Origin: Cellulophaga tyrosinoxydans
GTDB taxonomy: Bacteria; Bacteroidota; Bacteroidia; Flavobacteriales; Flavobacteriaceae
Direction: 5' to 3'
NCBI RefSeq assembly: GCF_900176415.1
Contig: NZ_FWXO01000003.1
Span: 186,001-250,000 of the forward strand
DNA length: 64,000 nt
Shown one piece after another: positions 21,680 through 30,188 of the stretch. The notes under the pieces are model-generated. The model was not told the origin of the DNA. It ran no database searches and was given only the letters and a program-made list of their open reading frames with translations. Each line of letters starts with the position of its first letter. Positions within the stretch are counted from its first letter, which is position 1. A program made the position numbers and the translations under genes.

Positions 21680-23479
21680 TTATGCTATTTTATTTCGCTT
21701 ACGCTCATTCTCTGTTAAATATATTTTTCTTAAACGCAAATGTTTAGGAGTAACTTCTACATATTCGTCTTTTTGTATATACTCTAAAGCTTCTTCTAAA
21801 GAAAACTTGATTGCAGGAATAATTCTAGCTTTATCATCTGCTCCTGAAGAACGTACGTTAGATAATTTTTTTGTTTTAGTAATGTTAACTGTCATATCAT
21901 CACCTCTAGAGTTTTCACCAATAACCTGACCTTCGTAAATATCTTCTCCTGGATCAACAAAAAACTTACCTCTGTCTTGTAATTTATCAATAGAGTAAGG
22001 AATAGCTTTTCCTAATTCCATAGAAACAAGTGAACCATTTTGACGTTGAGGAATATCACCCTTCATAGGCTGATACTCTAAAAATCTATGCGACATAATT
22101 GCCTCACCAGCTGTAGCTGTTAATAATTGATTTCTTAAGCCAATAATACCTCTAGATGGAATTAAAAATTGGCACACCATACGGTTACCTTTCGCCTCCA
22201 TACTTGTCATTTCTCCTTTTCTTATAGAAACCATTTCTACCGCTCTACCCGAAACTTCTTCCGGTAAATCAATAGTTAATTCTTCAATTGGCTCACATTT
22301 TACACCATCAATTTCTTTAATGATAACTTGTGGCTGTCCAATTTGCATTTCGTAACCTTCACGACGCATGGTTTCGATTAAAACAGATAAGTGTAATACA
22401 CCTCTACCAAAAACTAAAAATTTATCAGCACTATCCGTAGCATTTACACGTAAAGCCAAGTTTTTCTCTAATTCACGCTCTAAACGATCTTTTATATGAC
22501 GAGAAGTTACAAACTTACCATCCTTACCAAAAAATGGGCTATCATTAATGGTAAATAACATACTCATGGTAGGTTCATCTATAGCTATAGTTTTTAATCC
22601 TTCAGGGTTTTCTATATCTGCCACAGTATCTCCAATTTCAAAACCTTCTAAACCTACAATGGCGCAAATATCCCCAGCCTGAACTTGTTCAACTTTTAAT
22701 CTACCAAGACCTTCAAAAGTGTATAACTCTTTAATTTTTGTTTTTACAATTTTACCATCTCTTTTTACCAGAGATACTTGCTGACCTTCTTTTAAAGATC
22801 CTCTCAACAATCTACCAATAGCAATTCGCCCAGTAAATGAAGAGAAATCTAATGAAGTAATCAACATTTGAGTAGTTCCTTCTTTAGCTTCAAAAGTTGG
22901 CACATGCTCAATAACCATATCTAATAATGGCTCAATATTTTCTGTTTGATTTTTCCAATCATCGCTCATCCAGTTATTTTTAGCTGAACCATAAACTGTT
23001 GGAAAATCTAGCTGCCATTCTTCTGCACCTAATTCAAACATCAAATCAAAAACTTTTTCATGAACTTCTTCAGGAGTACAGTTTTCTTTATCTACTTTAT
23101 TAATTACCACACATGGCTTAAGACCTAAATCTATCGCTTTTTGTAATACAAATCTAGTTTGTGGCATTGGCCCTTCAAAAGCATCAACCAATAACAAAAC
23201 ACCATCTGCCATGTTTAAAACACGTTCTACCTCACCACCAAAATCGGCGTGACCAGGAGTATCAATGATGTTAATTTTAGTCCCTTTGTAAACTACAGAA
23301 ACGTTTTTAGAAGTAATAGTAATACCTCTTTCACGCTCTAAATCATTGTTATCTAATATTAAATCACCTGTGTTTTGGTTCTCTCTGAACAATTGACAGT
23401 GATACATAATTTTATCTACCAAAGTAGTCTTACCGTGGTCTACGTGTGCAATAATGGCAATATTCTTTGTTGCTGACAT
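21680..23479 (-). CDS. typA: Ribosome-associated GTPase TypA/BipA
   Basis: Translational GTPase involved in ribosome assembly and stress/cold responses. The 599-aa product has G1 AHVDHGKT near 11-18, the switch I segment RERGITI, G3 [15 protein letters not shown]4 NKVD and G5 GSA, then domains II, III and V, and the BipA-specific C-terminus with ELGKAIPYS and LRLRKIYL. Lack of an EF-G domain IV and the overall length identify TypA rather than EF-G or LepA. A promoter with both elements precedes it and a strong terminator follows it, so it is a single-gene unit. Confidence 0.95.
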   Translation of the reverse strand: MSATKNIAIIAHVDHGKTTLVDKIMYHCQLFRENQNTGDLILDNNDLERERGITITSKNVSVVYKGTKINIIDTPGHADFGGEVERVLNMADGVLLLVDAFEGPMPQTRFVLQKAIDLGLKPCVVINKVDKENCTPEEVHEKVFDLMFELGAEEWQLDFPTVYGSAKNNWMSDDWKNQTENIEPLLDMVIEHVPTFEAKEGTTQMLITSLDFSSFTGRIAIGRLLRGSLKEGQQVSLVKRDGKIVKTKIKELYTFEGLGRLKVEQVQAGDICAIVGLEGFEIGDTVADIENPEGLKTIAIDEPTMSMLFTINDSPFFGKDGKFVTSRHIKDRLERELEKNLALRVNATDSADKFLVFGRGVLHLSVLIETMRREGYEMQIGQPQVIIKEIDGVKCEPIEELTIDLPEEVSGRAVEMVSIRKGEMTSMEAKGNRMVCQFLIPSRGIIGLRNQLLTATAGEAIMSHRFLEYQPMKGDIPQRQNGSLVSMELGKAIPYSIDKLQDRGKFFVDPGEDIYEGQVIGENSRGDDMTVNITKTKKLSNVRSSGADDKARIIPAIKFSLEEALEYIQKDEYVEVTPKHLRLRKIYLTENERKRNKIA

Positions 23480-23519
23480 AACTCTATATTTTGGGAAAAC
23501 TCCCCTCTAAATTTCGCGG

Positions 23520-23548
23520 CAAAGGTACTGCTATTTTTTTAAGTGCAA
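23520..23548 (-). promoter_or_regulatory. Promoter of typA
   Basis: On the minus strand a TTG (-33, plus-strand CAA at 23546-23548) is followed after 18 bp by TACCTTTG (-7, plus-strand 23520-23527). This is the clearest full Bacteroidota sigma-type promoter in the window and it points at typA. Confidence 0.7.
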
Positions 23549-23621
23549 CCTAAAGTTAAGATTTTTTTATTACCCTGATTTTGAGCGTTTTCAAGAGACT
23601 CCAAATAGATATAATTTCTAT

Positions 23622-23629
23622 TATCTTTG
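23622..23629 (+). promoter_or_regulatory. Bacteroidota -7 element (TAnnTTTG)
   Basis: TATCTTTG lies 23 bp before the ATG at 23653. It falls inside the longer possible reading frame of kdsA, so it supports the shorter start. Confidence 0.5.
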
Positions 23630-23652
23630 TTATAATAATTATTACAAACAAA

Positions 23653-24471
23653 ATGAATCTAGAAAGGATACCTCAAATAAAACATACGACTAGTAATAAC
23701 TTCTTTTTATTGTGCGGCCCTTGTGCTATAGAAGGTGAAGATATGGCTTTACGAATAGCAGAACGAGTACTAACCGTTACAGACAAATTACAAATTCCGT
23801 ATATTTTTAAGGGAAGTTTTAAAAAAGCAAATCGTAGTAGAGTAGATTCTTTTTCTGGAATTGGCGATGAAAAAGCGCTTAAAATATTACGAAAAGTTTC
23901 TGAAACGTTTAAAGTACCTACCGTAACCGATATTCATGAAGTATCAGATGCTATGATGGCTGCTGAATATGTAGATGTTTTACAAATTCCTGCATTTTTA
24001 GTTCGTCAAACAGATTTAGTAGTTGCTGCAGCAAAAACAGGAAAAGTAGTAAACCTAAAAAAAGGCCAATTTATGAGTCCTGAAAGCATGCAACACGCAG
24101 TTACTAAAGTTACCGATTCTGGAAATGAACAGGTAGTAATTACCGATAGAGGTACCATGTTTGGCTATAAAGATATGATTGTAGATTTTAGAGGCATACC
24201 AACTATGAAAACCTATGCCCCAGTGGTATTAGATGTTACCCATTCTTTACAACAACCTAACCAAACTAGCGGTGTTACAGGTGGACGTCCAGACATGATA
24301 GAAACTATAGCGCGAGCAGGCATTGTTACTGGAGCTGATGGTATTTTTATGGAAACACATTATGATCCATCAATCGCGAAAAGTGATGGTGCTAATATGT
24401 TACATTTAGATCACTTAGAAAAACTATTAACTAATCTAGTGGCTATTAGAAAAACGGTAAATAGTTTATAA
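23653..24471 (+). CDS. kdsA: 3-deoxy-8-phosphooctulonate synthase (KDO8P synthase)
   Basis: Condenses arabinose 5-phosphate with phosphoenolpyruvate in the pathway to Kdo, needed for lipopolysaccharide core. The 272-aa TIM-barrel protein has FLLCGPCAIEG, YIFKGSFKKANRSR, the LQIPAFLVRQTDL strand, NLKKGQF and DVTHSLQQPN, all hallmarks of KDO8P synthase. I began at MNLERIPQIKH. The in-frame upstream TTG at 23581 would swallow the promoter. Cysteine in LCGPC may indicate a metal-dependent subtype, which is not certain. Strong terminator directly after it. Confidence 0.93.
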   Translation: MNLERIPQIKHTTSNNFFLLCGPCAIEGEDMALRIAERVLTVTDKLQIPYIFKGSFKKANRSRVDSFSGIGDEKALKILRKVSETFKVPTVTDIHEVSDAMMAAEYVDVLQIPAFLVRQTDLVVAAAKTGKVVNLKKGQFMSPESMQHAVTKVTDSGNEQVVITDRGTMFGYKDMIVDFRGIPTMKTYAPVVLDVTHSLQQPNQTSGVTGGRPDMIETIARAGIVTGADGIFMETHYDPSIAKSDGANMLHLDHLEKLLTNLVAIRKTVNSL

Positions 24472-24477
24472 ATAGAG

Positions 24478-24502
24478 AAGGGTGAACATTTTGTTCACCC
24501 TT
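24478..24502 (+). terminator. Rho-independent terminator of kdsA
   Basis: Arms AAGGGTGAACA and TGTTCACCCTT followed by T-rich sequence, immediately after the kdsA stop codon. Confidence 0.85.
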
Positions 24503-24528
24503 TTCTATTATTTTTTTGTAGTTTATAT

Positions 24529-24990
24529 TTACTCACAAATAGAAACTGTAAAAGAGCCTTCAAAAATACTCTCAGCAAACATTTCACTTCCTTCTTTATT
24601 TAATTTCATTTTACCTGAAATTTCAGTTGCACTTACCGAAGTAATCTCCACAGTCTCCCCTAAACTATTGAATGGTGTATTATTGCCATTTTGAGTCACA
24701 ATATTAATATCTGTATAAACGCCCACCATATTTGGCACTGTAGCTGAAATGGTTAATTCATAATCAAAGAAATCAGTCTCACAACCTAAATCTTCATTGG
24801 TTAAATAAATTGTAATCTCTTCAGTACTTGTACTAGATCTAAAAAAAGCTTGACCACCCATAAAAGTAAAAGCTTGGCCTTCCACCGTTCCGGTTAGGGT
24901 TTGATTACTAATACTGCTAGAATCATCGTTATCACTAGAACAGCTTACAAAAGTGATTAATACTACAAGTGACCAAAATAATTTCTTCAT
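24529..24990 (-). CDS. Small lipoprotein of unknown function
   Basis: A 153-aa lipoprotein with the signal LVVLITFVSC, then an acidic serine-rich stretch (SSDNDDSSSISN) of the type that marks surface-exported lipoproteins in Bacteroidota. The remainder is a single beta-sandwich-like domain (NQTLTGTVEGQAFTFMGG, ISGKMKLNKEGSEMFAES) rich in threonine. No enzyme motif is visible. It is convergent with kdsA and probably uses the same hairpin as a bidirectional stop. Confidence 0.78.
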   Translation of the reverse strand: MKKLFWSLVVLITFVSCSSDNDDSSSISNQTLTGTVEGQAFTFMGGQAFFRSSTSTEEITIYLTNEDLGCETDFFDYELTISATVPNMVGVYTDINIVTQNGNNTPFNSLGETVEITSVSATEISGKMKLNKEGSEMFAESIFEGSFTVSICE

Positions 24991-25142
24991 TTTAAAAAGT
25001 TTTTATGTTATGGTTTAGAAACTCACTTTTTTTTTAAATTATTGCTTTTAAAACAATCTGGCATCTAAAAAATGATTTGCAAAATGGCAACAACAAATAA
25101 CAAGAATTCACGTTGTAATAATCAACTTACAATTAAGATAAA

Positions 25143-25805
25143 TTGAATTCCATTATTGCTCAAATAAAAGCGCATCGCAGGTACAAAATTGTCATTACAC
25201 TAACCGTTGTAGGACTAATTTTGCTAATCATTCGTGTGGTAAGTACGCAAACCATATTGTTTACTTTTCTTTTATGGAATCTTTTTTTAGCTCTATTACC
25301 CTTAGTGTTTTCAAAAAGTCTACGCTATAGTTCAAGAATAAGTAATTCTAAATTTTTGGGCGTATTATTTATTATTCTTTGGCTTTTATTTATACCCAAT
25401 AGCCCTTACATTGTTACCGATTTAAAGCATGTGGATAACGATTATGGCATACAATGGTTCGACCTTACCCTAATACTAGTTTTTGCAATAAATGGACTTC
25501 TGATTGGAATAATTTCTATGTTGGATATTTTTAAATTACTTCAAAATAAATATTCTACCAAAATCACCCATTCCGTTGTTGGACTTATTTGCATTTTAGG
25601 TGGATTTGGTATCTTCCTAGGCCGCTTTCTACGATTTAATTCTTGGGATATATTCACTAAACCCGATACGCTATTTTATAGTATTTTTCACACTCTTTTC
25701 ATGAAAGAAACCTGGATTTGGACTATTCTTTTTGGTGGATTTATGTGGATTTCATTTCTTTTAATAAAGCCTTTACTAGTTAAGAAAAATATTCCTGCAA
25801 ATTAA
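25143..25805 (+). CDS. DUF1361 membrane protein
   Basis: A 220-aa inner-membrane protein with six or seven hydrophobic helices. The segment LFIPNSPYIVTDLKH and the later GRFLRFNSWDI are typical of DUF1361. The only possible start after the upstream in-frame stop is TTG at 25143, since no ATG occurs until deep inside the protein. Function of the family is unknown. It converges with the following dehydrogenase gene with 3 bp between stop codons and no hairpin. Confidence 0.8.
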   Translation: MNSIIAQIKAHRRYKIVITLTVVGLILLIIRVVSTQTILFTFLLWNLFLALLPLVFSKSLRYSSRISNSKFLGVLFIILWLLFIPNSPYIVTDLKHVDNDYGIQWFDLTLILVFAINGLLIGIISMLDIFKLLQNKYSTKITHSVVGLICILGGFGIFLGRFLRFNSWDIFTKPDTLFYSIFHTLFMKETWIWTILFGGFMWISFLLIKPLLVKKNIPAN

Positions 25806-25808
25806 CAC

Positions 25809-27011
25809 CTAAACACCATCTACGTAATCTTGTAAATAGGCATAACGTTTGGTTAGTTTGCCATTTTGAGTCATTCTTGCCCGTTCTAATACTCCATTTT
25901 TATCATCATTAAAAAAGGCAGGAATCACATTCTTTAAAAATGCATCGCCAAAACCAACGCTAGCATCTCTAGGCAATTCACATGGTAAATTATCTACTGC
26001 CATAACCGCAATAGCCTTAGCATCTTTGTAATCTATTTCAGATTCTGTTTGTGGATTATATCCGTAAATAGGATCCGCGATTGTAGAAGGTCTTATAGTC
26101 GTCGCAACTGGTCCGTCAATATCACAACTAACATCGGCCACAACCTTTATGTTAAATTCTGGATGTTTGGCATCCTCGCGAGAATACAAATACGGGGCAC
26201 CATTACCATAAAAATGGCCGGCTATGTATAAATCTGTTACTTTAGCAAACCGAAAAAAATTGGACTTATATTCCTGCGGATTCGCAAAAAAATCTGCTTT
26301 ATTACCGCGAGACCCATCTTTTCTCTTATTGTATTCAGATGCGTCAATTTGGCAATACACAGGCTCGTTAAATTGATGCTCCAAATACTCAGAAACAGTA
26401 ACTTTTCTTAGGTTCATCGCATCTAACATTTCTTTAGCGCCATTGCCTACTCTACCTCTTCCGGTTAAAAGTATTTTTATTGCTGGTAACTTTATTTTTT
26501 GCAATTCACTGATTAATGCCGCTTGATCCCCAAGCGTTTCAGCTTTTGGCAGATTAAATAATTCAAACTTAAGTCCGTATGCTCTCAATCCATTATACGC
26601 ACCAACAATACCGGCATACCTGCCAAAAGCTACTAGACGTTGTCCTTTTTCATTGGTTATAACCTCATGATCATACAATTCTATTTTCTTATCCAAAACC
26701 GCCTTTAAAAGTGTTCTATTATAGGGCTGTTTTTTAATCGTATGAGAGAAAAAGAAATATTTCTTATGCGGAATTAACGAAGCAATAGGCACTTCCTTCA
26801 CCCCAAGCAAAACATCACAATCTTCCATATTGGAATCAACCGTAAGTCCAAGATTTTTATAATCTGCATCCGCAAAGGTTCTAATGGGTGATGGCTCTAT
26901 ACACACTTCTGCATTTGGGTATGTTTGCAGTACTTTTTTGCAAGCCTCAGGTGATAAAACCACTCTTCTGTCCGGTGGGTTTTTACGCTCTCTTATAATT
27001 CCGAATTTCAT
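25809..27011 (-). CDS. LYS1/alanine-dehydrogenase-like NAD(P)-dependent oxidoreductase
   Basis: A 400-aa two-domain dehydrogenase of the alanine dehydrogenase/transhydrogenase N-terminal type, closest in layout to saccharopine dehydrogenase (LYS1). The N-terminus reads FGIIRERKNPPDRRVVLSPE, where the arginine pair and lysine match substrate-binding residues of this fold. A Rossmann loop GRGRVGNGAKEM lies near 185. The C-terminal part has VADVSCDIDGPVATTIRPS. Saccharopine formation is not expected in a bacterium using diaminopimelate, so the substrate is uncertain. It is monocistronic. Confidence 0.82.
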   Translation of the reverse strand: MKFGIIRERKNPPDRRVVLSPEACKKVLQTYPNAEVCIEPSPIRTFADADYKNLGLTVDSNMEDCDVLLGVKEVPIASLIPHKKYFFFSHTIKKQPYNRTLLKAVLDKKIELYDHEVITNEKGQRLVAFGRYAGIVGAYNGLRAYGLKFELFNLPKAETLGDQAALISELQKIKLPAIKILLTGRGRVGNGAKEMLDAMNLRKVTVSEYLEHQFNEPVYCQIDASEYNKRKDGSRGNKADFFANPQEYKSNFFRFAKVTDLYIAGHFYGNGAPYLYSREDAKHPEFNIKVVADVSCDIDGPVATTIRPSTIADPIYGYNPQTESEIDYKDAKAIAVMAVDNLPCELPRDASVGFGDAFLKNVIPAFFNDDKNGVLERARMTQNGKLTKRYAYLQDYVDGV

Positions 27012-27239
27012 ACTTTTTGGGTTTTGAATACTAAGTTTTTGGTTGATATAAAATACTTTAGTGCTATGGTCATTATTTCAAATTGCTTAGTGTTACTATG
27101 TTTTTGCTTCTTTAGAAATAGAAGCATCGTAAACCAAGTAGACTAATTTTTTAAAATATAACTTTATGATTAATATCTGTTTCAAATGTAACAAATGACA
27201 AGATGGCGTGCAAAACTTTTTTTGGAATACTTTTTGAAC

Positions 27240-27247
27240 TACCTTTG
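27240..27247 (+). promoter_or_regulatory. Candidate -7 element of ssrA
   Basis: TACCTTTG matches the -7 consensus. A TTTG lies 15 bp upstream, slightly short of the usual spacing. It would give a precursor with a leader of about 60 nt, trimmed by RNase P. The 304-bp gap from 27012 to the mature tmRNA start holds no gene. Confidence 0.4.
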
Positions 27248-27315
27248 GCGTCCGCTACCGCAAAATTTCGTTGTATGTAGTAGGATTTGTTCTTTGAAAA
27301 TAAACATTTCAATAA

Positions 27316-27711
27316 GGGGCCGCCTGGTTTTGACAGCGAGACCAATTGGGATGTAAGCATGTCGAGCGCTGGGCTACAGCTCGTAAATCTCATTTTCCAC
27401 ACTTTTAATTGGCGAAAATAATTACGCTCTTGCCGCTTAATCCGAATTACAGTAGGATTTAGCCTCGTCTCTACTAGGTAGAGAAGCGAGATGTTCCTGA
27501 ATAGCCCTTGTTGGCGGCGATTCTTTAAGGAGCACCAGAAATGTCAACACAAGGATAGTATTGCTTTGGTATTATCACTAAAACTTTAAGAAGCTAAGTG
27601 TAAAATAGGCGGTTTTCAGTCGGTTTTGCATCGAAAAACAAATGAAAACTAAACATGTAGAAAGCATTGTAATTGCTTGTTTGGACGGGAGTTCGATTCT
27701 CCCCGGCTCCA
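27316..27711 (+). ncRNA. ssrA: Transfer-messenger RNA
   Basis: Rescues stalled ribosomes and tags incomplete proteins for proteolysis. The 5' acceptor strand GGGGCCG pairs with CGGCTCC near 27704-27710 (one G-U pair). The T-arm is the tRNA-like GGGAG-TTCGATT-CTCCC. The tag reading frame starts with the resume codon GGC at 27411 and ends with TAA at 27438-27440, giving GENNYALAA, the usual tag end for Bacteroidota. The bases after the discriminator A are CGA, so CCA must be added by the nucleotidyltransferase. It is a one-piece, roughly 396-nt molecule. Confidence 0.95.
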
Positions 27712-27745
27712 CGATTAATCGCAACTGATTTGCGACTAATACATT

Positions 27746-27780
27746 AAAAGCTCGATAAGTTTACTTGATCGGGCTTTTTT
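27746..27780 (+). terminator. Rho-independent terminator of ssrA
   Basis: Arms AAAAGCTCGAT and ATCGGGCTTTT (one G-U) followed by six T, about 35 bp past the tmRNA 3' end. Confidence 0.8.
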
Positions 27781-27897
27781 GTTTTTTAGATGTCTGGTGA
27801 AAAGGAAATATAAGTCTTTCTTGCAAAACAAAAGCTAATGCATAATTAGTTTTCATATGCATTGCTTTAGACAAAAATTAGAAGTGTATTTTTTACT

Positions 27898-28005
27898 TTA
27901 ATCCTTATCAATTTTATTATAGCTACTGATCATTGCTATAGCCCAAATGGCAACCAAAACAAAAACAATAATGGAAAACCACAATACAATATCTTTACCT
28001 TCCAT
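27898..28005 (-). CDS. 35-aa small membrane protein
   Basis: Short frame beginning MEGKDIVLWFSIIVFVLVAI and ending in KIDKD, with one membrane helix and a charged tail. It overlaps the 3' end of the next small gene by 11 bp, which suggests translational coupling. Nothing in it identifies a family. Codon content and the overlap make it plausible, but not certain. Confidence 0.5.
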   Translation of the reverse strand: MEGKDIVLWFSIIVFVLVAIWAIAMISSYNKIDKD

Positions 28006-28180
28006 TATCTATAAGTTTTACTAATATTAATACCCCTAATAATGTTGGTGCCCATAAGCCAATGAAAATTCCGTGGAGCTCATCAACGCTAATAAATACA
28101 TATTCTGCCACGAGAATAATCACCAGACACAATGCCAACATTACTGTATTACCTAATCCTATTTTTTTAAAAAAATTCAT
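27995..28180 (-). CDS. 61-aa small membrane protein
   Basis: Begins MNFFKKIGLGNTVMLALCLV and has two hydrophobic helices (about 12-30 and 36-56) separated by EYVFISVDELHG. It forms a tight pair with the 35-aa protein downstream (11-bp overlap). Unknown function. The hydrophobic profile and conventional start suggest a real gene. Confidence 0.55.
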   Translation of the reverse strand: MNFFKKIGLGNTVMLALCLVIILVAEYVFISVDELHGIFIGLWAPTLLGVLILVKLIDNGR

Positions 28181-28446
28181 TCCGTTAGAAGTTTACTTAA
28201 AGTTACAAATAATATTGTCTAAATTTAAATGAACGAAAAAACATTTGTGTAACTATTACCTACACAACACATATAGTTATTATTGCAGTAGGAATACTTG
28301 GTATTGAAAATGTATACCTATTGTAGTCTTTTCTCTTTTTTATAAAATTTTGAAGTGAAAATACTATTTAAATTCTTGAACGAAAAAGACCTTTACGATC
28401 GCTTAAGGCCTCCCAACAGCCTATAAATACAAAATAGTGGTAAGAT

Positions 28447-30072
28447 TTACAATTTAATATATGCAGCATCTATAACAAATTTATCGCCTGTTTGATGCAG
28501 GTGATGCGTAGCTAACAGACCAGGATAAAAATCAGGTTTTATGATCTTTATTTGTCTTTCTTCATATTCATTTATGGTAAGCTTCTCTATTTTATTAATG
28601 CTTAATGCCCTGCCATATACCCCATCTACATTCACTTGCGAAGGTCTGTAAACACCAGTACTATCGCAAAAAATAGCACCTCCGTTTCGTCCCATGGCAG
28701 CATTTATAATCACTGGATTTTGTGCATGTGGCTCCATGTGATTTAATTTTAAAGAGTCTATTCTATAAATAAATAATTCGGTTTCCATAGGAGCATTCAC
28801 ATCTGCTTGTTTATTTATAAATAACCATTTATTCTGGTCAATATCTGTATAATAAGTAGCATCGTATATTACTTCTCCTTCAAATGCATTAGCATATAAT
28901 TCCCATTTTTTTGGAAAATCTCTGCATTTATAAATTACTAATTTTTTGTTTTCTGATGATTCTGGCATCAAGAATATATCATCGCCTTCCTGAAAAATAG
29001 ATGGATATGACATATGATAAGGAAAATCAAATACATCAACAACATGAGTAATTTCATTATTTTCTACTATTCCGCACGATATTTTTCCGCGCTTTGTACT
29101 ATTGGGTATAGCTTCAAAAAACACATAGGTTTGCTTCCCGTATTCAAACAAAAACGGATCTGCCCATTGTTCACCTTTGGGCAAAATTACTGGCTTTAGC
29201 GCATTGACATCTGCAGTTAAAAAACTTCCATGACCCGTAAACAAGGTCCAGCAATGAAAACGTGTGCCATGCACCTTCGTTTGTATTCGCTCTTTAGATT
29301 TCTTTAAAAGTGTTCCGTAAAACGAAAAAATGTATTTTAAAACAGGCACTAAAGCAGGTTCTTTAACTTTAACGGCAGTAGGCTTTTGAGAAAAATTGGT
29401 AGCCACTAAATTTTCCTGAAGTAATCTTACATTTTTAAGAAGAAGGGAAACAGAACCCTCAATTACAGTATTCTTCGTATTTGCTAGAGACCAATACCTG
29501 TTAAAAATAGCTTCATCAACTAAATAACTTTCTTTTTGGCCCATCTTCTCCCCTACTAAAGAAACTCCAATCATTGGTGCTTTATGCAGAACTTCCCAAA
29601 ATGTAGTACAATACTTCGGGCAGTTTTGTGCATTGGAATAATCAAAAGTCCAAACGCCATTTTTACTCAATGAGACAATTTCATCATGTAATTTTACAGC
29701 TGAAAAATTGAATAAAAGATCAATACCCAGTGAATTTAAAAAAAATAAATCATCGGCATGAGCCGAATCTAAAATGTCTACCTGTTGAATATCTTTTAAC
29801 TTAAAGCCAAGCGTATGTTCTGTAACCGTTGCCACGGGTTTAAAAAAGTAATTTTGTTCAATACGTATTTGTTTTTGCAAAAACCACTTTGCCAATTTAG
29901 TTTTTGCCCTATGCAAGAAAGAACTTTGTTGATTTTGGTCCGAATTTTCGGCAGCTGACACATAAAGAAATGTCGCTAATTCGTAATTGGTATTCGCATG
30001 AATTTCTTTTAAAATCCGCAGCTCGCTGTTGGTGAAACTTTCAAATTTATTTTTTACTATACCAATTTTCAT
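28447..30072 (-). CDS. GINT1-like glycosyltransferase-locus protein with formyltransferase-like N-terminus
   Basis: A 541-aa protein at the end of the polysaccharide locus. Residues 1-220 have a Rossmann-like pattern (VDILDSAHADDLFFLNSLGIDLLFNF, then NGVWTFDYSNAQNCP) like formyl transferase domains. Residues about 300-541 hold the pattern WADPFLFEYGKQTYVFFEA, MSYPSIFQEGDDIFLMPES and DATYYTDIDQNKWLFIN, which I recognise as the beta-propeller domain of plant glucosamine inositolphosphorylceramide transferase 1. In bacteria this domain occurs in capsule and O-antigen clusters. Activity is unknown; a sugar-modifying role is an inference. A terminator separates it from the wzc gene upstream. Confidence 0.7.
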   Translation of the reverse strand: MKIGIVKNKFESFTNSELRILKEIHANTNYELATFLYVSAAENSDQNQQSSFLHRAKTKLAKWFLQKQIRIEQNYFFKPVATVTEHTLGFKLKDIQQVDILDSAHADDLFFLNSLGIDLLFNFSAVKLHDEIVSLSKNGVWTFDYSNAQNCPKYCTTFWEVLHKAPMIGVSLVGEKMGQKESYLVDEAIFNRYWSLANTKNTVIEGSVSLLLKNVRLLQENLVATNFSQKPTAVKVKEPALVPVLKYIFSFYGTLLKKSKERIQTKVHGTRFHCWTLFTGHGSFLTADVNALKPVILPKGEQWADPFLFEYGKQTYVFFEAIPNSTKRGKISCGIVENNEITHVVDVFDFPYHMSYPSIFQEGDDIFLMPESSENKKLVIYKCRDFPKKWELYANAFEGEVIYDATYYTDIDQNKWLFINKQADVNAPMETELFIYRIDSLKLNHMEPHAQNPVIINAAMGRNGGAIFCDSTGVYRPSQVNVDGVYGRALSINKIEKLTINEYEERQIKIIKPDFYPGLLATHHLHQTGDKFVIDAAYIKL

Positions 30073-30122
30073 TCTTACACTAGCTTAATTCAAAAAAACA
30101 CACATATACAAGAATAATAAAA

Positions 30123-30164
30123 AACTCATATCAACTTTTTTTATACTAAAAGTCCATATGAGTT
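30123..30164 (-). terminator. Terminator between wzc-like and GINT1-like genes
   Basis: Arms AACTCATAT and ATATGAGTT enclose a 24-nt loop and, on the minus strand, are followed by six T. It ends the main polysaccharide transcript, so the GINT1-like gene may be read at a lower level or from its own promoter. Confidence 0.65.
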
Positions 30165-30188
30165 CTAAGTGTTGTGCGTAAAATTTAA

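Noticed and set aside
24482-24694. 70-codon plus-strand frame after kdsA
   Set aside because: It begins in the kdsA terminator and is antisense to the small lipoprotein gene.
27151-27402. 83-codon minus-strand open frame
   Set aside because: It is antisense to the 5' part of the tmRNA and has no recognisable domain.
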